Shown here: piece after piece, positions 38,862 through 47,395 of the stretch | Layout: every line of letters starts with the position of its first letter | How positions within the stretch are numbered: the first letter of the stretch is position 1 | From: Paracidovorax wautersii | GTDB lineage: Bacteria; Pseudomonadota; Gammaproteobacteria; Burkholderiales; Burkholderiaceae_C | Direction of reading: 5' to 3' | Assembly (NCBI RefSeq): GCF_031453675.1 | Contig: NZ_JAVIZX010000001.1 | Span: 1,612,001 to 1,676,000, forward strand | Length of the DNA: 64,000 bases | The notes under the pieces: model-generated | What the model saw: only the letters and a program-made list of their open reading frames with translations | Told to the model about the DNA's origin: nothing | The model's database searches: none | Position numbers and translations under genes: made by a program

Positions 38862-39130
38862 AGAACGTGTTTACGATCTCACAGGGGCCGCGTTGGAGCG
38901 CAATCGGGATGAGTGGATGTCTCGGATGCGCCGCACGGGCTCATGCCCATGCAAGCATTTGAGGCGTTCAATCGCCCGATTTCGCTCCAACCCTTCGGGC
39001 AGTGGCGTTTGCGGGCGGTCTGCGGCGTTGCAGCGCTTGTGGATAGCCGAGCTATCCACTGCGCGCCGCGCTTTGCATCCCCTCCCGCAAACGCCGCTGC
39101 GCGGCCCCTGGGAGATCGTAAACACGTTCT
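38862..39130. mobile_element. 269-bp MITE-like element with 31-bp terminal inverted repeats
   Basis: The ends AGAACGTGTTTACGATCTC (38862-38880) and its exact reverse complement (39112-39130) extend through ..CAGGGGCCGCG to 31 bp with one mismatch. Nested inside are GTTGGAGCG(C/A)AATCGGG inverted repeats (38892-38908 and 38977-38993), GGCGTTTGCGGG (39004-39015) with its complement (39084-39095), and a central GTGGATAGC-CGA-GCTATCCAC palindrome (39039-39059). No credible protein is encoded and no clear target duplication flanks it. A related sequence abuts the dctR-like stop at 63899. The architecture suggests a non-autonomous mobile or structured repeat element. Confidence 0.8.
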
Positions 39131-39164
39131 GAGCCCTGCGCAGGCCCGCCCGCGCTGCGCCCCC

Positions 39165-39199
39165 CAGTGTTGCCCGGGCTAAGGCCCTGCGCAACACTG
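39165..39199. promoter_or_regulatory. 9-bp inverted repeat upstream of the SMP-30 gene
   Basis: CAGTGTTGC (39165-39173) and GCAACACTG (39191-39199) are perfect inverted repeats with a 17-base spacer, 46 bp before the SMP-30-like start. It could be an operator or a hairpin in the leader. Its proximity to the mobile element leaves open that it belongs to a repeat. Confidence 0.4.
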
Positions 39200-39245
39200 C
39201 GGCTTGTCCGACGCGCGCAGGGCGCGGGGTGCGAATAATCAGGCC

Positions 39246-40229
39246 ATGCACCCACGATCCACCGACCCGCAGACGCCCGCGGCCTGGACCCGCGCCACCA
39301 CCGAGCCGTCGCAACTGGGCGAGTCGCCGTTCTGGCATCCGGACGAGCGCCGGCTGTACTGGGTGGATATTGCCGGCCGCGCGCTGCTGCGGCTGGACCC
39401 GGCCAGCGGCCCCGTCGACCGCTGGGCCATGCCCACCGAACCCGGGTGCATGGCGCCCGCACGCCGGGCCGGCGCGCCGGACGGCTTCGTCATCGCGCTG
39501 CGTGCCGGCATCTTCCGCGCCCGCACGTGGGGCGGCGCGCTGGAGCCCATCGCCGACCTGCCGTTTGACCCGGCCACGCAGCGTGCCAACGACGGCAAGT
39601 GCGACGCGCTCGGCCGCTTCTGGGTGGGCACGGTGCACGAGCCGACCGAGGGGCCGCGCCAGCCCGTGGGTGCGCTGTACTGCGTGGATGCCCGCGGCCC
39701 CGGCGCCGCCACGGTGCGCAAGGTGCTCGATGGCGTGGCCACGGCCAATGGCCTGGCCTGGTCGCCCGACGGCGCCACGCTGTACTGGAGCGACACGCCG
39801 GCGCACGCGGTGCGCGCGTGGGAGTGCAATGCCGACCGCGAGCCGGTGGGCGAGCCCCGCGTGCTGCGCCGGTTCGATCCCAAGCCGGCCGGCTGGAAAC
39901 CCGGCCAGCCCGGCTACGGCGGCCGCCCGGACGGCGCGGCCGTCGATGCCGAGGGCGCCTACTGGTGCGCGCTGTACGAGGGCGGCCGCGTGCAGCGCCT
40001 GTCGCCCGCGGGCGAGGTGCTGGCCGACATCGCCCTGCCCGTGCGCTGCCCCACCATGCCCTGCCTGGGCGGGGACGATGGCCGCACGCTGTACGTGACC
40101 TCGGCGCGCGAGGGCCGGCCGGCGCACGAGCTGGCCGAGCTGCCGCAGTCGGGCTGCGTGTTCGCGCTGCGCGTGGACGTGCCGGGCCTGCCCGTCGCCT
40201 GGTTCGAGGACGGGCGCGCGGCGGGCTGA
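39246..40229 (+). CDS. SMP-30/gluconolactonase/LRE family lactonase
   Basis: Six-bladed beta-propeller hydrolase of 327 residues. Metal-site blocks are visible: LGESPFWHPDERRLYWVDI (Glu near the start), RANDGKCDALGRFWVGT (Asn and Asp), ATANGLAWSPDGATLYWSDT, and GRPDGAAVDAEGAYWCALYE. Family members open sugar lactones in the cytoplasm or periplasm; no signal peptide is seen. The ATG at 39246 is preferred over an upstream frame that runs towards the mobile element. It may work with a sugar dehydrogenase, but the membrane dehydrogenase of this window is 20 kb away. Confidence 0.9.
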   Translation: MHPRSTDPQTPAAWTRATTEPSQLGESPFWHPDERRLYWVDIAGRALLRLDPASGPVDRWAMPTEPGCMAPARRAGAPDGFVIALRAGIFRARTWGGALEPIADLPFDPATQRANDGKCDALGRFWVGTVHEPTEGPRQPVGALYCVDARGPGAATVRKVLDGVATANGLAWSPDGATLYWSDTPAHAVRAWECNADREPVGEPRVLRRFDPKPAGWKPGQPGYGGRPDGAAVDAEGAYWCALYEGGRVQRLSPAGEVLADIALPVRCPTMPCLGGDDGRTLYVTSAREGRPAHELAELPQSGCVFALRVDVPGLPVAWFEDGRAAG

Positions 40230-40321
40230 CCGCCGGGGCAGGGCGTAGCTCACGCCGCCCGTTCAAAAAATTCAAGGGGCGCGGTGGCCGCCGGCCGAGG
40301 GCCCGGCAGTACCATGCAACC

Positions 40322-41443
40322 ATGGATTCAGCCCTCAGCCAGACCATCGAGCGCGTGCGCGCCAGCATCGCATCGCAGACCGCCTTGCGCATCCGCGGCG
40401 GCGGCACCAAGGATTTCCATGGCGCGGCGCTGCAGGGCGAGGTGCTCGATACGCGGGCGCTGCAGGGCGTGGTCAGCTACGAGCCGAGCGAGCTGGTGGT
40501 GACCGTGCGCGCCGGCACCCCGCTGGCCGACCTGGAGGCGCTGCTGGCCGAGCAAGGCCAGTGCCTGCCCTTCGAGCCGCCGCATTTCGGCCCGGGCTCC
40601 ACGGTGGGCGGCATGGTCGCCGCAGGGCTCTCCGGCCCGGCCCGCGCCAGCGTGGGCGCGGTGCGCGACTACGTGCTGGGGCTGGAGCTGGTCAACGGCC
40701 GTGCCGAGCTGCTGCGCTTCGGCGGCCAGGTGATGAAGAACGTGGCCGGCTACGACGTCTCGCGCCTCATGGCCGGCGCCTGGGGCACGCTGGGGGTCAT
40801 CACCGAGGTCAGCCTCAAGGTGCTGCCCGTGCCCCCGGCCGAGGCCACGCTGCGCTTTGCTTACGGCCAGGCCGATGCGCTGCGCCAGCTGCACGCCTGG
40901 GGCGGGCAGCCGCTGCCGCTCAACGCCAGCTGCTGGGTGGACGATGGAAGCAGCGGCAGCGGCATCCTTTACGTGCGCCTGCGCGGCGCCACCGCCGCCG
41001 TAGAGGCCGCCTGCCGCAGCATGGGCGGCGAACGGCAGGACAACGCGGTGGTCGCGCCCGACTGGAACGCCTGCCGTGACCACACGCTGCCCTGGTTCGC
41101 CGACCGGACCGCGCGCCCCGGCCATGCGCTGTGGCGTGTGTCGGTGCCGGCCACGGCGCCGGTGCTGGCCCTGCCGGCCGGCGTGGCGCCGCCGCTGGTG
41201 GAGTGGCACGGCGCGCTGCGCTGGGTGCAGGCGCCCGTGGCGCAGGCCGCAGCCCTGCAGGAGGCCGCGCGCCAGGTGGGTGGAAGTGCTTCTCTTTTCA
41301 TAGCTGATGGCGCAGAGAGGACGGGCGATGGCGTGGTTTTTGATGCGCAATCCGCGGCCCTGGCGCAGATCCACGCGCGGCTCAAGCAGGCCTTTGATCC
41401 GGCCGGCGTGTTCAACCCGGGCCGCATGGGCGGCAGCTGGTAG
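40322..41443 (+). CDS. glcE: Glycolate oxidase FAD-binding subunit GlcE
   Basis: Second flavoprotein-like subunit of glycolate oxidase (GlcDEF). It has 373 residues with an FAD_binding_4 fold: LRIRGGGTKDFHG, FEPPHFGPGSTVGGMVAAG, and the GQVMKNVAGYDVSRLMAGAW block diagnostic of GlcE. The C-terminus ends AFDPAGVFNPGRM. Residues near SLFIADGAERTGDG overlap a likely remnant of the dispersed repeat and depart from the sequence I expect in GlcE. GlcF follows after a DUF1275 gene; no glcD lies upstream, where an SMP-30 gene is found. Confidence 0.93.
   Translation: MDSALSQTIERVRASIASQTALRIRGGGTKDFHGAALQGEVLDTRALQGVVSYEPSELVVTVRAGTPLADLEALLAEQGQCLPFEPPHFGPGSTVGGMVAAGLSGPARASVGAVRDYVLGLELVNGRAELLRFGGQVMKNVAGYDVSRLMAGAWGTLGVITEVSLKVLPVPPAEATLRFAYGQADALRQLHAWGGQPLPLNASCWVDDGSSGSGILYVRLRGATAAVEAACRSMGGERQDNAVVAPDWNACRDHTLPWFADRTARPGHALWRVSVPATAPVLALPAGVAPPLVEWHGALRWVQAPVAQAAALQEAARQVGGSASLFIADGAERTGDGVVFDAQSAALAQIHARLKQAFDPAGVFNPGRMGGSW
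41295..41314 (+). repeat. Possible dispersed-repeat remnant inside glcE
   Basis: TTTTCATAGCTGATGGCGCA matches the left half of the repeat family (compare TTTTTCATAGCTGCTTGCG at 45.3 kb) with a few changes. It is read in frame as LFIADGA in GlcE. The match is short and could be coincidence. Confidence 0.35.
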
Positions 41444-41447
41444 CGCC

Positions 41448-42275
41448 ATGCGCCTGCTGCGCCACCTGACGGGGCTGCACCGCACGCACGCCACCAACCG
41501 GGTGCTGGGCCTGCTGCTGGCGTTCAATGCGGGCGCCATCAACGCGGGCGGCTTCCTGGTGCTGGCGCGCTACACCTCGCACATGACGGGCTTCACCTCG
41601 CAGGTGGCCGACTCCCTGGTGATGGGCGATATGGCGCTGCTGCTGGGCGCGGTGGGCGCCATCCTGGCCTTTCTGGCGGGGGCAGCCACGGCGGCCATCC
41701 AGATCCACTGGGGCCGGCAGTACCGGCTGCGCCACCTGTATGCGCTGCCGCTGCTGCTGGAGGCCGTGCTGATGCTGCCCTTCGGCCTGATGGGGGCGCT
41801 CACGCTCACCTGGCACACGCCGTTCGCGGTGCCGCTCACCGTGTTGCTGCTGTCGTTCATCATGGGGCTGCAGAACGCGCTGGCGTCCAAGGTCTCGGGC
41901 GGCAAGATCCGCACCACGCACATGACCGGCAACTTCACCGACCTGGGGATCGAGATCGGCAAGGCGCTGTACTGGAACCGCTACCGCACCGAGGCCACGC
42001 GCGTGCGCCCCAACGGCGACCGGGTGCGGCTCTTCGGCGGGCTCATCCTCGCCTTCGTGCTGGGCGGCATCGCGGGCGCGGCCGGCTTCAAGTACGTGGG
42101 CTTCATCTGCGTGCTGCCGCTGGCGGCCCTGCTGCTGTGGCTGTCGCTGCCGCCCTACCTGGACGACCTGCGCCACAACCGTGCGCTGCGGGCCTGGACC
42201 TTCGGCTGGGCGGACCGCTTGCGGCCGCGCCGCCGCAAGACCGGCGCTGCCTCCCACGAAGGTCCGCCGCACTGA
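41448..42275 (+). CDS. DUF1275 (YoaK-like) membrane protein
   Basis: Membrane protein of 275 residues beginning MRLLRHLTGLHRTHATNRVL, with about six helices (LLLAFNAGAINAGGFLVLARY; ILAFLAGAATAAIQIHW; LPLLLEAVLMLPFGLMGALT). The conserved TSHMTG and TTHMTGNFTDLG motifs of DUF1275 are both present. Its function is unknown. It starts 4 bp after the glcE stop and ends 60 bp before glcF, so it is probably part of the glc transcript; a role in glycolate or glyoxylate transport is possible but untested as far as I know. Confidence 0.9.
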   Translation: MRLLRHLTGLHRTHATNRVLGLLLAFNAGAINAGGFLVLARYTSHMTGFTSQVADSLVMGDMALLLGAVGAILAFLAGAATAAIQIHWGRQYRLRHLYALPLLLEAVLMLPFGLMGALTLTWHTPFAVPLTVLLLSFIMGLQNALASKVSGGKIRTTHMTGNFTDLGIEIGKALYWNRYRTEATRVRPNGDRVRLFGGLILAFVLGGIAGAAGFKYVGFICVLPLAALLLWLSLPPYLDDLRHNRALRAWTFGWADRLRPRRRKTGAASHEGPPH

Positions 42276-42335
42276 CCGACCCGCAGGCCCCGTGCTCGCT
42301 CCGCTCCCCCTTCCTATTACAGAGACAAGCCCACG

Positions 42336-43592
42336 ATGCAAACCCAGCTCGCCCCCCAGTACCAGGGCACGCCCGAAGGGCAGGAGGCCGAAGCCATCCT
42401 GCGCAAGTGCGTCCACTGCGGCTTCTGCACCGCCACCTGCCCGACCTACCAGTTGCTCGGCGACGAGCTGGACGGGCCGCGCGGCCGCATCTACCTCATC
42501 AAGCAGGTGCTGGAAGGCGCCACGCCCACGCGCAAGACGCAGCAGCACCTGGACCGCTGCCTCACCTGCCGCAACTGCGAGACCACCTGCCCCAGCGGCG
42601 TGCAGTACGGGCACCTGGTGGACATCGGGCGCAAGTTGGTCGACGAACAGGTGCCCCGCCCGCTGGGAGAGCGCGCCGCCCGCTGGGCGCTGAAGGAGGG
42701 CCTGCCCTCGCCGCTGTTCCGTCCCGCCATGAAGGCCGGCCAGGCCGTACGCGGCCTGCTGCCCGCCGCGGTGCGCGCCAAGGTGCCCGCCCCGCAGCAG
42801 GCCGGCGCCTGGCCGGTGCGCGAGCACGCCCGCAAGGTCCTCATGCTGGCGGGCTGCGTGCAGCCGGCCATGCTGCCCAACGTCAACCGGGCCACGGCTC
42901 GCGTGCTGGACGCGGCCGGCATCCAGACCATCGTCGCGCCCCAGGCCGGCTGCTGCGGCGCCGTCAAGTTCCACCTCAACGACCAGGAAGGGGGGCTGGC
43001 CCAGGCCCGCGCCAACATCGACGCCTGGTGGCCCTACGTGGACTCGCCGGCCGGCGTGGAGAGCATCGTCATCAACGCCTCGGGCTGCGGCGTGATGGTC
43101 AAGGACTACGGCCACCTGCTGCGCGGCGACGCGCACTATGCCGAGCGCGCCGCGCGCATCAGCGCCCTGGCGCGCGACCTGTGCGAGCTGCTGCCCGACA
43201 TGCTGCCCGAGCTGGCCGAGAAGCTGCAAGGCCGCGTCGCCCCCACCGAAGCCCTGCTGGCCTACCACCCGCCCTGCACGCTGCAGCACGGCCAGAAGCT
43301 GCGCGGCGGCGTCGAGACGCACCTGGCCGCGCTGGGCTTTCGCGTGACCACCTGCCGCACCGAATCGCATCTGTGCTGCGGCTCGGCGGGCACGTACTCG
43401 GTGCTGCAGCCCGCGCTGGCCTACCAGCTGCGCGACCGCAAGCTGGACGCGCTGGGCGATGCCTGCGGCGGCCAGGCGCCCGACGCCATCCTGTCGGCCA
43501 ACGTGGGCTGCATCACGCACCTGCAAAGCGGCACCGACGTGCCCGTGCGCCACTGGGTCGAGGTGCTGGACGAGGCCCTGATCGGCCGCTGA
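42336..43592 (+). CDS. glcF: Glycolate oxidase iron-sulfur subunit GlcF
   Basis: Iron-sulfur subunit of 418 residues. Two 4Fe-4S ferredoxin motifs lie at the N-terminus (CVHCGFCTATCPTY and CLTCRNCETTCPSG), followed by two CCG-type cysteine-rich domains (QAGCCGAVKFHLND and ESHLCCGSAGTYS). It passes electrons from GlcD/GlcE to the quinone pool during oxidation of glycolate to glyoxylate. It ends 128 bp before the ProQ-like gene. Confidence 0.95.
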   Translation: MQTQLAPQYQGTPEGQEAEAILRKCVHCGFCTATCPTYQLLGDELDGPRGRIYLIKQVLEGATPTRKTQQHLDRCLTCRNCETTCPSGVQYGHLVDIGRKLVDEQVPRPLGERAARWALKEGLPSPLFRPAMKAGQAVRGLLPAAVRAKVPAPQQAGAWPVREHARKVLMLAGCVQPAMLPNVNRATARVLDAAGIQTIVAPQAGCCGAVKFHLNDQEGGLAQARANIDAWWPYVDSPAGVESIVINASGCGVMVKDYGHLLRGDAHYAERAARISALARDLCELLPDMLPELAEKLQGRVAPTEALLAYHPPCTLQHGQKLRGGVETHLAALGFRVTTCRTESHLCCGSAGTYSVLQPALAYQLRDRKLDALGDACGGQAPDAILSANVGCITHLQSGTDVPVRHWVEVLDEALIGR

Positions 43593-43720
43593 GGCGCCTG
43601 GCGGGCCGGCCCCGCGTCCTTGCGCAGGGTGCCGCAGCGGGGCGTGCGGCAGCGGGGCTGGCATGATGGCGGGTTTTGACCGCTGCGCAGCCGCGCCCCA
43701 ACCGCGTATTTCTTCTCGCC

Positions 43721-44671
43721 ATGACCGACCCCGTGACCGCACCTGAACCACAGAATCCCGCTCCCGTGCCGGCGGCCGATGCCTCCGCCGCCGTGCCCGC
43801 GGACCACGCCGTGGCCGCGCAGCAGCCCACGATGGCCGATGGCAACGCGGCCGGTGCGCCGGCTGCCGCGCCCCGTGCCCGCCAGGAGGGGCGCCGGGGC
43901 GGCCGCAACCGCCGGGGCGGCGGCGGCCAGGGCCGTTCCTCCGGCGGCGCCCAGCCCGCCGGTGCCATGGCAGCGGCCATTGCCGCGGCGGGCGCGGTGC
44001 CGCAGGCGCCACGACCCTCGGCCGGCCCGCGCCGCACGCATCCCGCGCTGGAGCAGCTGGCCGGTTTCTACCCCCACCTTTTCGGCGCGCAGTTCCTGCC
44101 GCTCAAGCGCGGCATCTTCCAGGACCTGCAGGAGGCCCACCCCGGCGTCTTCGAGAAGGAAGACCTGAAGGCCGCGCTCGGCATCCACACCCGCTCCACC
44201 CGCTACCTGCAGGTGGTGGCCGAAGGCCGCCCGCGCCATGATCTGGGCGGCCAGCCCGTCGAGGCCATGGCGCCCGAGCACGTGCACCACGCGCTGCTGG
44301 AAGTGTTCCGCCGCAAGAAGCCGCGTGACGGCGAAGACCTCACGGCCAAGCTGCGCCGCCGTATCGCGCAGGCCTACGAAGCCTCGGGCCTGACGCGCGA
44401 GGCGTACGACGCGCTGGCGCGCGGCCGCGACGAGAAAGCCAATGCGCTGCTGGACGAGGCCTTTGCCGAAGTCGCCGAGCGCGACGCCAAGGCCGAGGCC
44501 CTGCTGCGTGCCTACGAGGCCAGCGGCAGCACGTCGGTGGAGCAGTTCGCCGACATGTACGGCATGGACCAGCGCACCGTGGGCCAGATGCTGGCCCGCG
44601 CCCGCCGTCCGCGTACTGCGGCGCCCGCGGCCGTGCCCCCCGAGGCCGCGCCCGGCAGCAGCGCGCACTGA
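43721..44671 (+). CDS. ProQ/FinO-family RNA chaperone-like protein
   Basis: Protein of 316 residues. A long N-terminal low-complexity region (about 1-105) is rich in Ala, Pro and Gln, with an RGG-like basic patch (RRGGRNRRGGGGQGRSSGG) that should bind RNA. The ProQ/FinO domain (about 108-220) shows HPALEQLAGFYPHLFG, FLPLKRGIFQDL, LKAALGIHTRSTRYLQVV and a basic end. The C-terminal part (about 240-300) is a charged helix. The ATG at 43721 is preferred to an upstream TTG at 43676. It probably binds structured mRNA 3' ends and small RNAs. Confidence 0.88.
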   Translation: MTDPVTAPEPQNPAPVPAADASAAVPADHAVAAQQPTMADGNAAGAPAAAPRARQEGRRGGRNRRGGGGQGRSSGGAQPAGAMAAAIAAAGAVPQAPRPSAGPRRTHPALEQLAGFYPHLFGAQFLPLKRGIFQDLQEAHPGVFEKEDLKAALGIHTRSTRYLQVVAEGRPRHDLGGQPVEAMAPEHVHHALLEVFRRKKPRDGEDLTAKLRRRIAQAYEASGLTREAYDALARGRDEKANALLDEAFAEVAERDAKAEALLRAYEASGSTSVEQFADMYGMDQRTVGQMLARARRPRTAAPAAVPPEAAPGSSAH

Positions 44672-44733
44672 CCGGCACAGGCAGGCCGCGCGCCAACCTG
44701 CCCGGCGGGGCGGAGCCGGCGGGCCGACGGCCT

Positions 44734-44761
44734 GCCTGCTGACACTACGCTGTCAGCAGGC
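44734..44761. promoter_or_regulatory. 11-bp-arm palindrome upstream of the VOC gene (candidate WYL-regulator operator)
   Basis: GCCTGCTGACA (44734-44744), a CTACGC spacer, and TGTCAGCAGGC (44751-44761) form a perfect inverted repeat, 48 bp before the VOC start. A related GCTGACAG half-site lies near 45263, upstream of the WYL-domain regulator. This suggests, without proving, that the regulator controls the VOC gene and itself. Confidence 0.5.
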
Positions 44762-44809
44762 CAGCGCACCATGGCGTCCTTCATCACTTCGATCGAAAGG
44801 ATCGCTGCC

Positions 44810-45208
44810 ATGACCACCACGTCTCCCACCCCGACCTCGGCCATCACCTGGTTCGAGATTCCCTGCGCCGACCTGCCGCGCGCCCAGGCCTTCTACGAGC
44901 AGGTGCTGGGCCGGCCCATGCACCGTGAAGACGTGGGCACGGGCCCGATGGCCTTGTTCTCGTGCGAGGACGGCGCCACCGGCGGCTGTCTGTCCAGCCA
45001 TCCGGACCATGCCGTGGCGCCCGGAAGCGCCGGTGTGCGCATCTACCTGGACTGCAGCCCCAGCCTGGACGCCGTGGTGGCGCGCGTCGAGCCGGCGGGC
45101 GGGCAACTGGCCGGCGAAATCATCGAGCTGCCGCGCGGCATCGGCTTCATCGCCCACATGGTGGACGTAGACGGCAACTTCATCGGCCTGCATGCGATGG
45201 CCCGGTAA
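44810..45208 (+). CDS. VOC-family (glyoxalase/bleomycin resistance-like) protein
   Basis: Protein of 132 residues with the two beta-alpha-beta-beta-beta modules of the vicinal-oxygen-chelate fold: ITWFEIPCADLPRAQAFYEQVLG at the start and GVRIYLDCSPSLDAVVARVEPAGG in the second half, ending VDVDGNFIGLHAM. Candidate metal ligands are acidic residues near the end of each module. The ATG at 44810 follows a GAAAGG site. The function is not predictable from the fold. It precedes a WYL regulator and DHFR-like gene pair. Confidence 0.88.
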   Translation: MTTTSPTPTSAITWFEIPCADLPRAQAFYEQVLGRPMHREDVGTGPMALFSCEDGATGGCLSSHPDHAVAPGSAGVRIYLDCSPSLDAVVARVEPAGGQLAGEIIELPRGIGFIAHMVDVDGNFIGLHAMAR

Positions 45209-45314
45209 CGCCGGCGCCCCGCGCAAAGCAGTTCGGCGGCGCCGCTTGCGGGCCCGACACGAATCGCTGACAGTCATGTGCCGCAGCGCGTGGCAAGCCC
45301 CTGCCGCGGCATCG

Positions 45315-45374
45315 TTTTGCTTTGTTTTTCATAGCTGCTTGCGATTGACTGATAAGCGCTGAAGCCACTTTTCA
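45315..45374 (+). repeat. Dispersed hairpin repeat, copy 4
   Basis: Contains TTTTTCATAGCTGCTTGCG, ATTGACTGATAAGCGCT and GAAGCCACTTTTCAC: both halves of the family are present. It occupies the end of the VOC/WYL spacer, close to the regulator start. Confidence 0.75.
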
Positions 45375-45395
45375 CTCTCTATCCTGCCGTAGTGC

Positions 45396-46130
45396 ATGCG
45401 CCGTGCCGACCGCCTGTTCCAGATCGTGCAGCTCATCCGGGGCCGCCGCCTTTCCACCGCCGAGTTCCTTGCGCAGCGGCTGGAGGTGTCGGTGCGCACC
45501 ATCTACCGCGACGTGGCCGACCTGCAGCACCAGGGCGTGCCCATCGAGGGCGAGGCCGGCGTGGGCTACCGGCTGGGGGCGGGTTTCGACCTGCCGCCGC
45601 TGATGTTCAGCCAGGGCGAGGCCAACGCGCTCGTGGCCGCGGCGCGCCTGGCGCAGGCGTGGCTGGACCCGGGCCTGGCGCGCGAACTGGACGGCGCGCT
45701 GGGCAAGATCCTCTCGGTGCTGCCGCCCGCGGCCCGCGCGGCGGCGGAGGCCCAGGCGCTGTATGCGCCCTCGGTCGGCCTGAGCGCGCGCGAACAGGCC
45801 ACGCTGCAGACGCTGCGCGAGGCCGTGCAGAGCCGCCACGTGGTGCAGATCGACTACGCCGACGAGCAGGGCCGGGCCAGCGTGCGGCGCATCTGGCCGC
45901 TGGGCTGCTTCTATTGGGGCCGCGTGTGGACCCTGGCCGCGTGGTGCGAACTGCGTGGCGACTTCCGCGGCTTTCGCCCCGACCGGGTGGTGGCGCTGCA
46001 GGTGCTGGAAGAGCGCTTCACGCCGCAGCCCGGCCGCACCCTGGCCGACATGGTCCGCCAGGTCGAGGCCGACATGGCCTGCAAGACCGCAACCCTGCAC
46101 AACCCGCCGGATCCGCGGAGGTTTCCATGA
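45396..46130 (+). CDS. WYL-domain transcriptional regulator (YafY-like)
   Basis: Protein of 244 residues with an N-terminal winged helix (MRRADRLFQIVQLIRGRRLS, QRLEVSVRTIYRDVADLQHQG), a short linker (EGEAGVGYRLGAGFDLPPLM) and a C-terminal WYL domain (about 145-210; the name-giving stretch is WTLAAWCELRGDFRGFRPDR). WYL proteins sense nucleic-acid ends or small ligands. Its stop overlaps the start of the DHFR-like gene as ATGA, so the two are co-translated. No strong ribosome site precedes the ATG. Confidence 0.9.
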   Translation: MRRADRLFQIVQLIRGRRLSTAEFLAQRLEVSVRTIYRDVADLQHQGVPIEGEAGVGYRLGAGFDLPPLMFSQGEANALVAAARLAQAWLDPGLARELDGALGKILSVLPPAARAAAEAQALYAPSVGLSAREQATLQTLREAVQSRHVVQIDYADEQGRASVRRIWPLGCFYWGRVWTLAAWCELRGDFRGFRPDRVVALQVLEERFTPQPGRTLADMVRQVEADMACKTATLHNPPDPRRFP

Positions 46131-46774
46131 CCGAGATCGTTTACTACGTCGCCGCCTCGCTGGACGGCTTCATCGCCGGCCCGCAGGACGAGCTGGACTG
46201 GCTGCAGGCCTTCGACGGTGCCGGCGCCGACTACGGCCTGGCCGACTTCATGGGCACGGTGGATGCCGTCGCCATGGGGCGGCGCACCTGCGAGGTGGTG
46301 CAGTCGCTGGGCGCGTGGCCCTACGGCGAGTGCCCCGCATGGGTGTTGAGCCGCCAGCCGCGGCCGGATGGCGGGGTGCTGCCCGCGCATGTGGGCTGGG
46401 GCCCGCTGTCGCCCGATGCGCTGCTGGCGCAATGGCAAAGCCAGGGCGTGCGCCGGGGCTGGCTGCTGGGCGGCGGCGACGTGGCCGGGCAATTCCTGCG
46501 CGCAGGCTGCGTGCACCGGCTGATGCTGGCGACGATGCCCGTCACGCTGGGCGCTGGCGTGCCGCTGTGGGGCACGGGCGGCGCCCTGCAGAGCGAGCGC
46601 TGGGTGCCATGGCGGCACCACCGCTACGACAACGGCGTGCTCACCCAGGAGCTGTGGCGCGCCACGCCGGACGCGCTGCCCGACGAGGCTGCAGAAGCGG
46701 ACGAGGAAGAGGACGAGGACGCCGCAACAGCCGGCGGTGCGGCGGCATCTGGCTTCGCCGTGCCGGCGGTGTGA
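46127..46774 (+). CDS. Dihydrofolate reductase-like (RibD C-terminal domain) protein
   Basis: Protein of 215 residues with the DHFR/RibD_C fold marks: IVYYVAASLDGFIAGPQDEL at the start, VDAVAMGRRTCEVV, the GWLLGGGDVAGQFLRAGCV nucleotide-binding turn and LATMPVTLGAGVPLW. A C-terminal acidic tail (DEAAEADEEEDEDAATAGG) extends beyond the fold. Proteins of this type (YwjB-like) are reductases of uncertain substrate. It is translated together with the WYL regulator. Confidence 0.88.
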   Translation: MTEIVYYVAASLDGFIAGPQDELDWLQAFDGAGADYGLADFMGTVDAVAMGRRTCEVVQSLGAWPYGECPAWVLSRQPRPDGGVLPAHVGWGPLSPDALLAQWQSQGVRRGWLLGGGDVAGQFLRAGCVHRLMLATMPVTLGAGVPLWGTGGALQSERWVPWRHHRYDNGVLTQELWRATPDALPDEAAEADEEEDEDAATAGGAAASGFAVPAV

Positions 46775-46826
46775 TGCGCCGGCAGCCCGCACAGGGCCAT
46801 CGCCGGCGGGCGGGTGGGAGGACGCG

Positions 46827-47318
<492 letters not shown>

Positions 47319-47395
47319 GGTGGCTTTCCGGTGGTCGACCTGCATGGTACGCGCAAGCCCCGCCGTGCTGGCGGGGGGTGGCCCAGTGCGGCCGC

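Noticed and set aside
38893-39132. A 79-codon frame inside the MITE-like element
   Set aside because: It reads through inverted repeats and has no protein-like pattern; the second copy of the element does not keep the frame.
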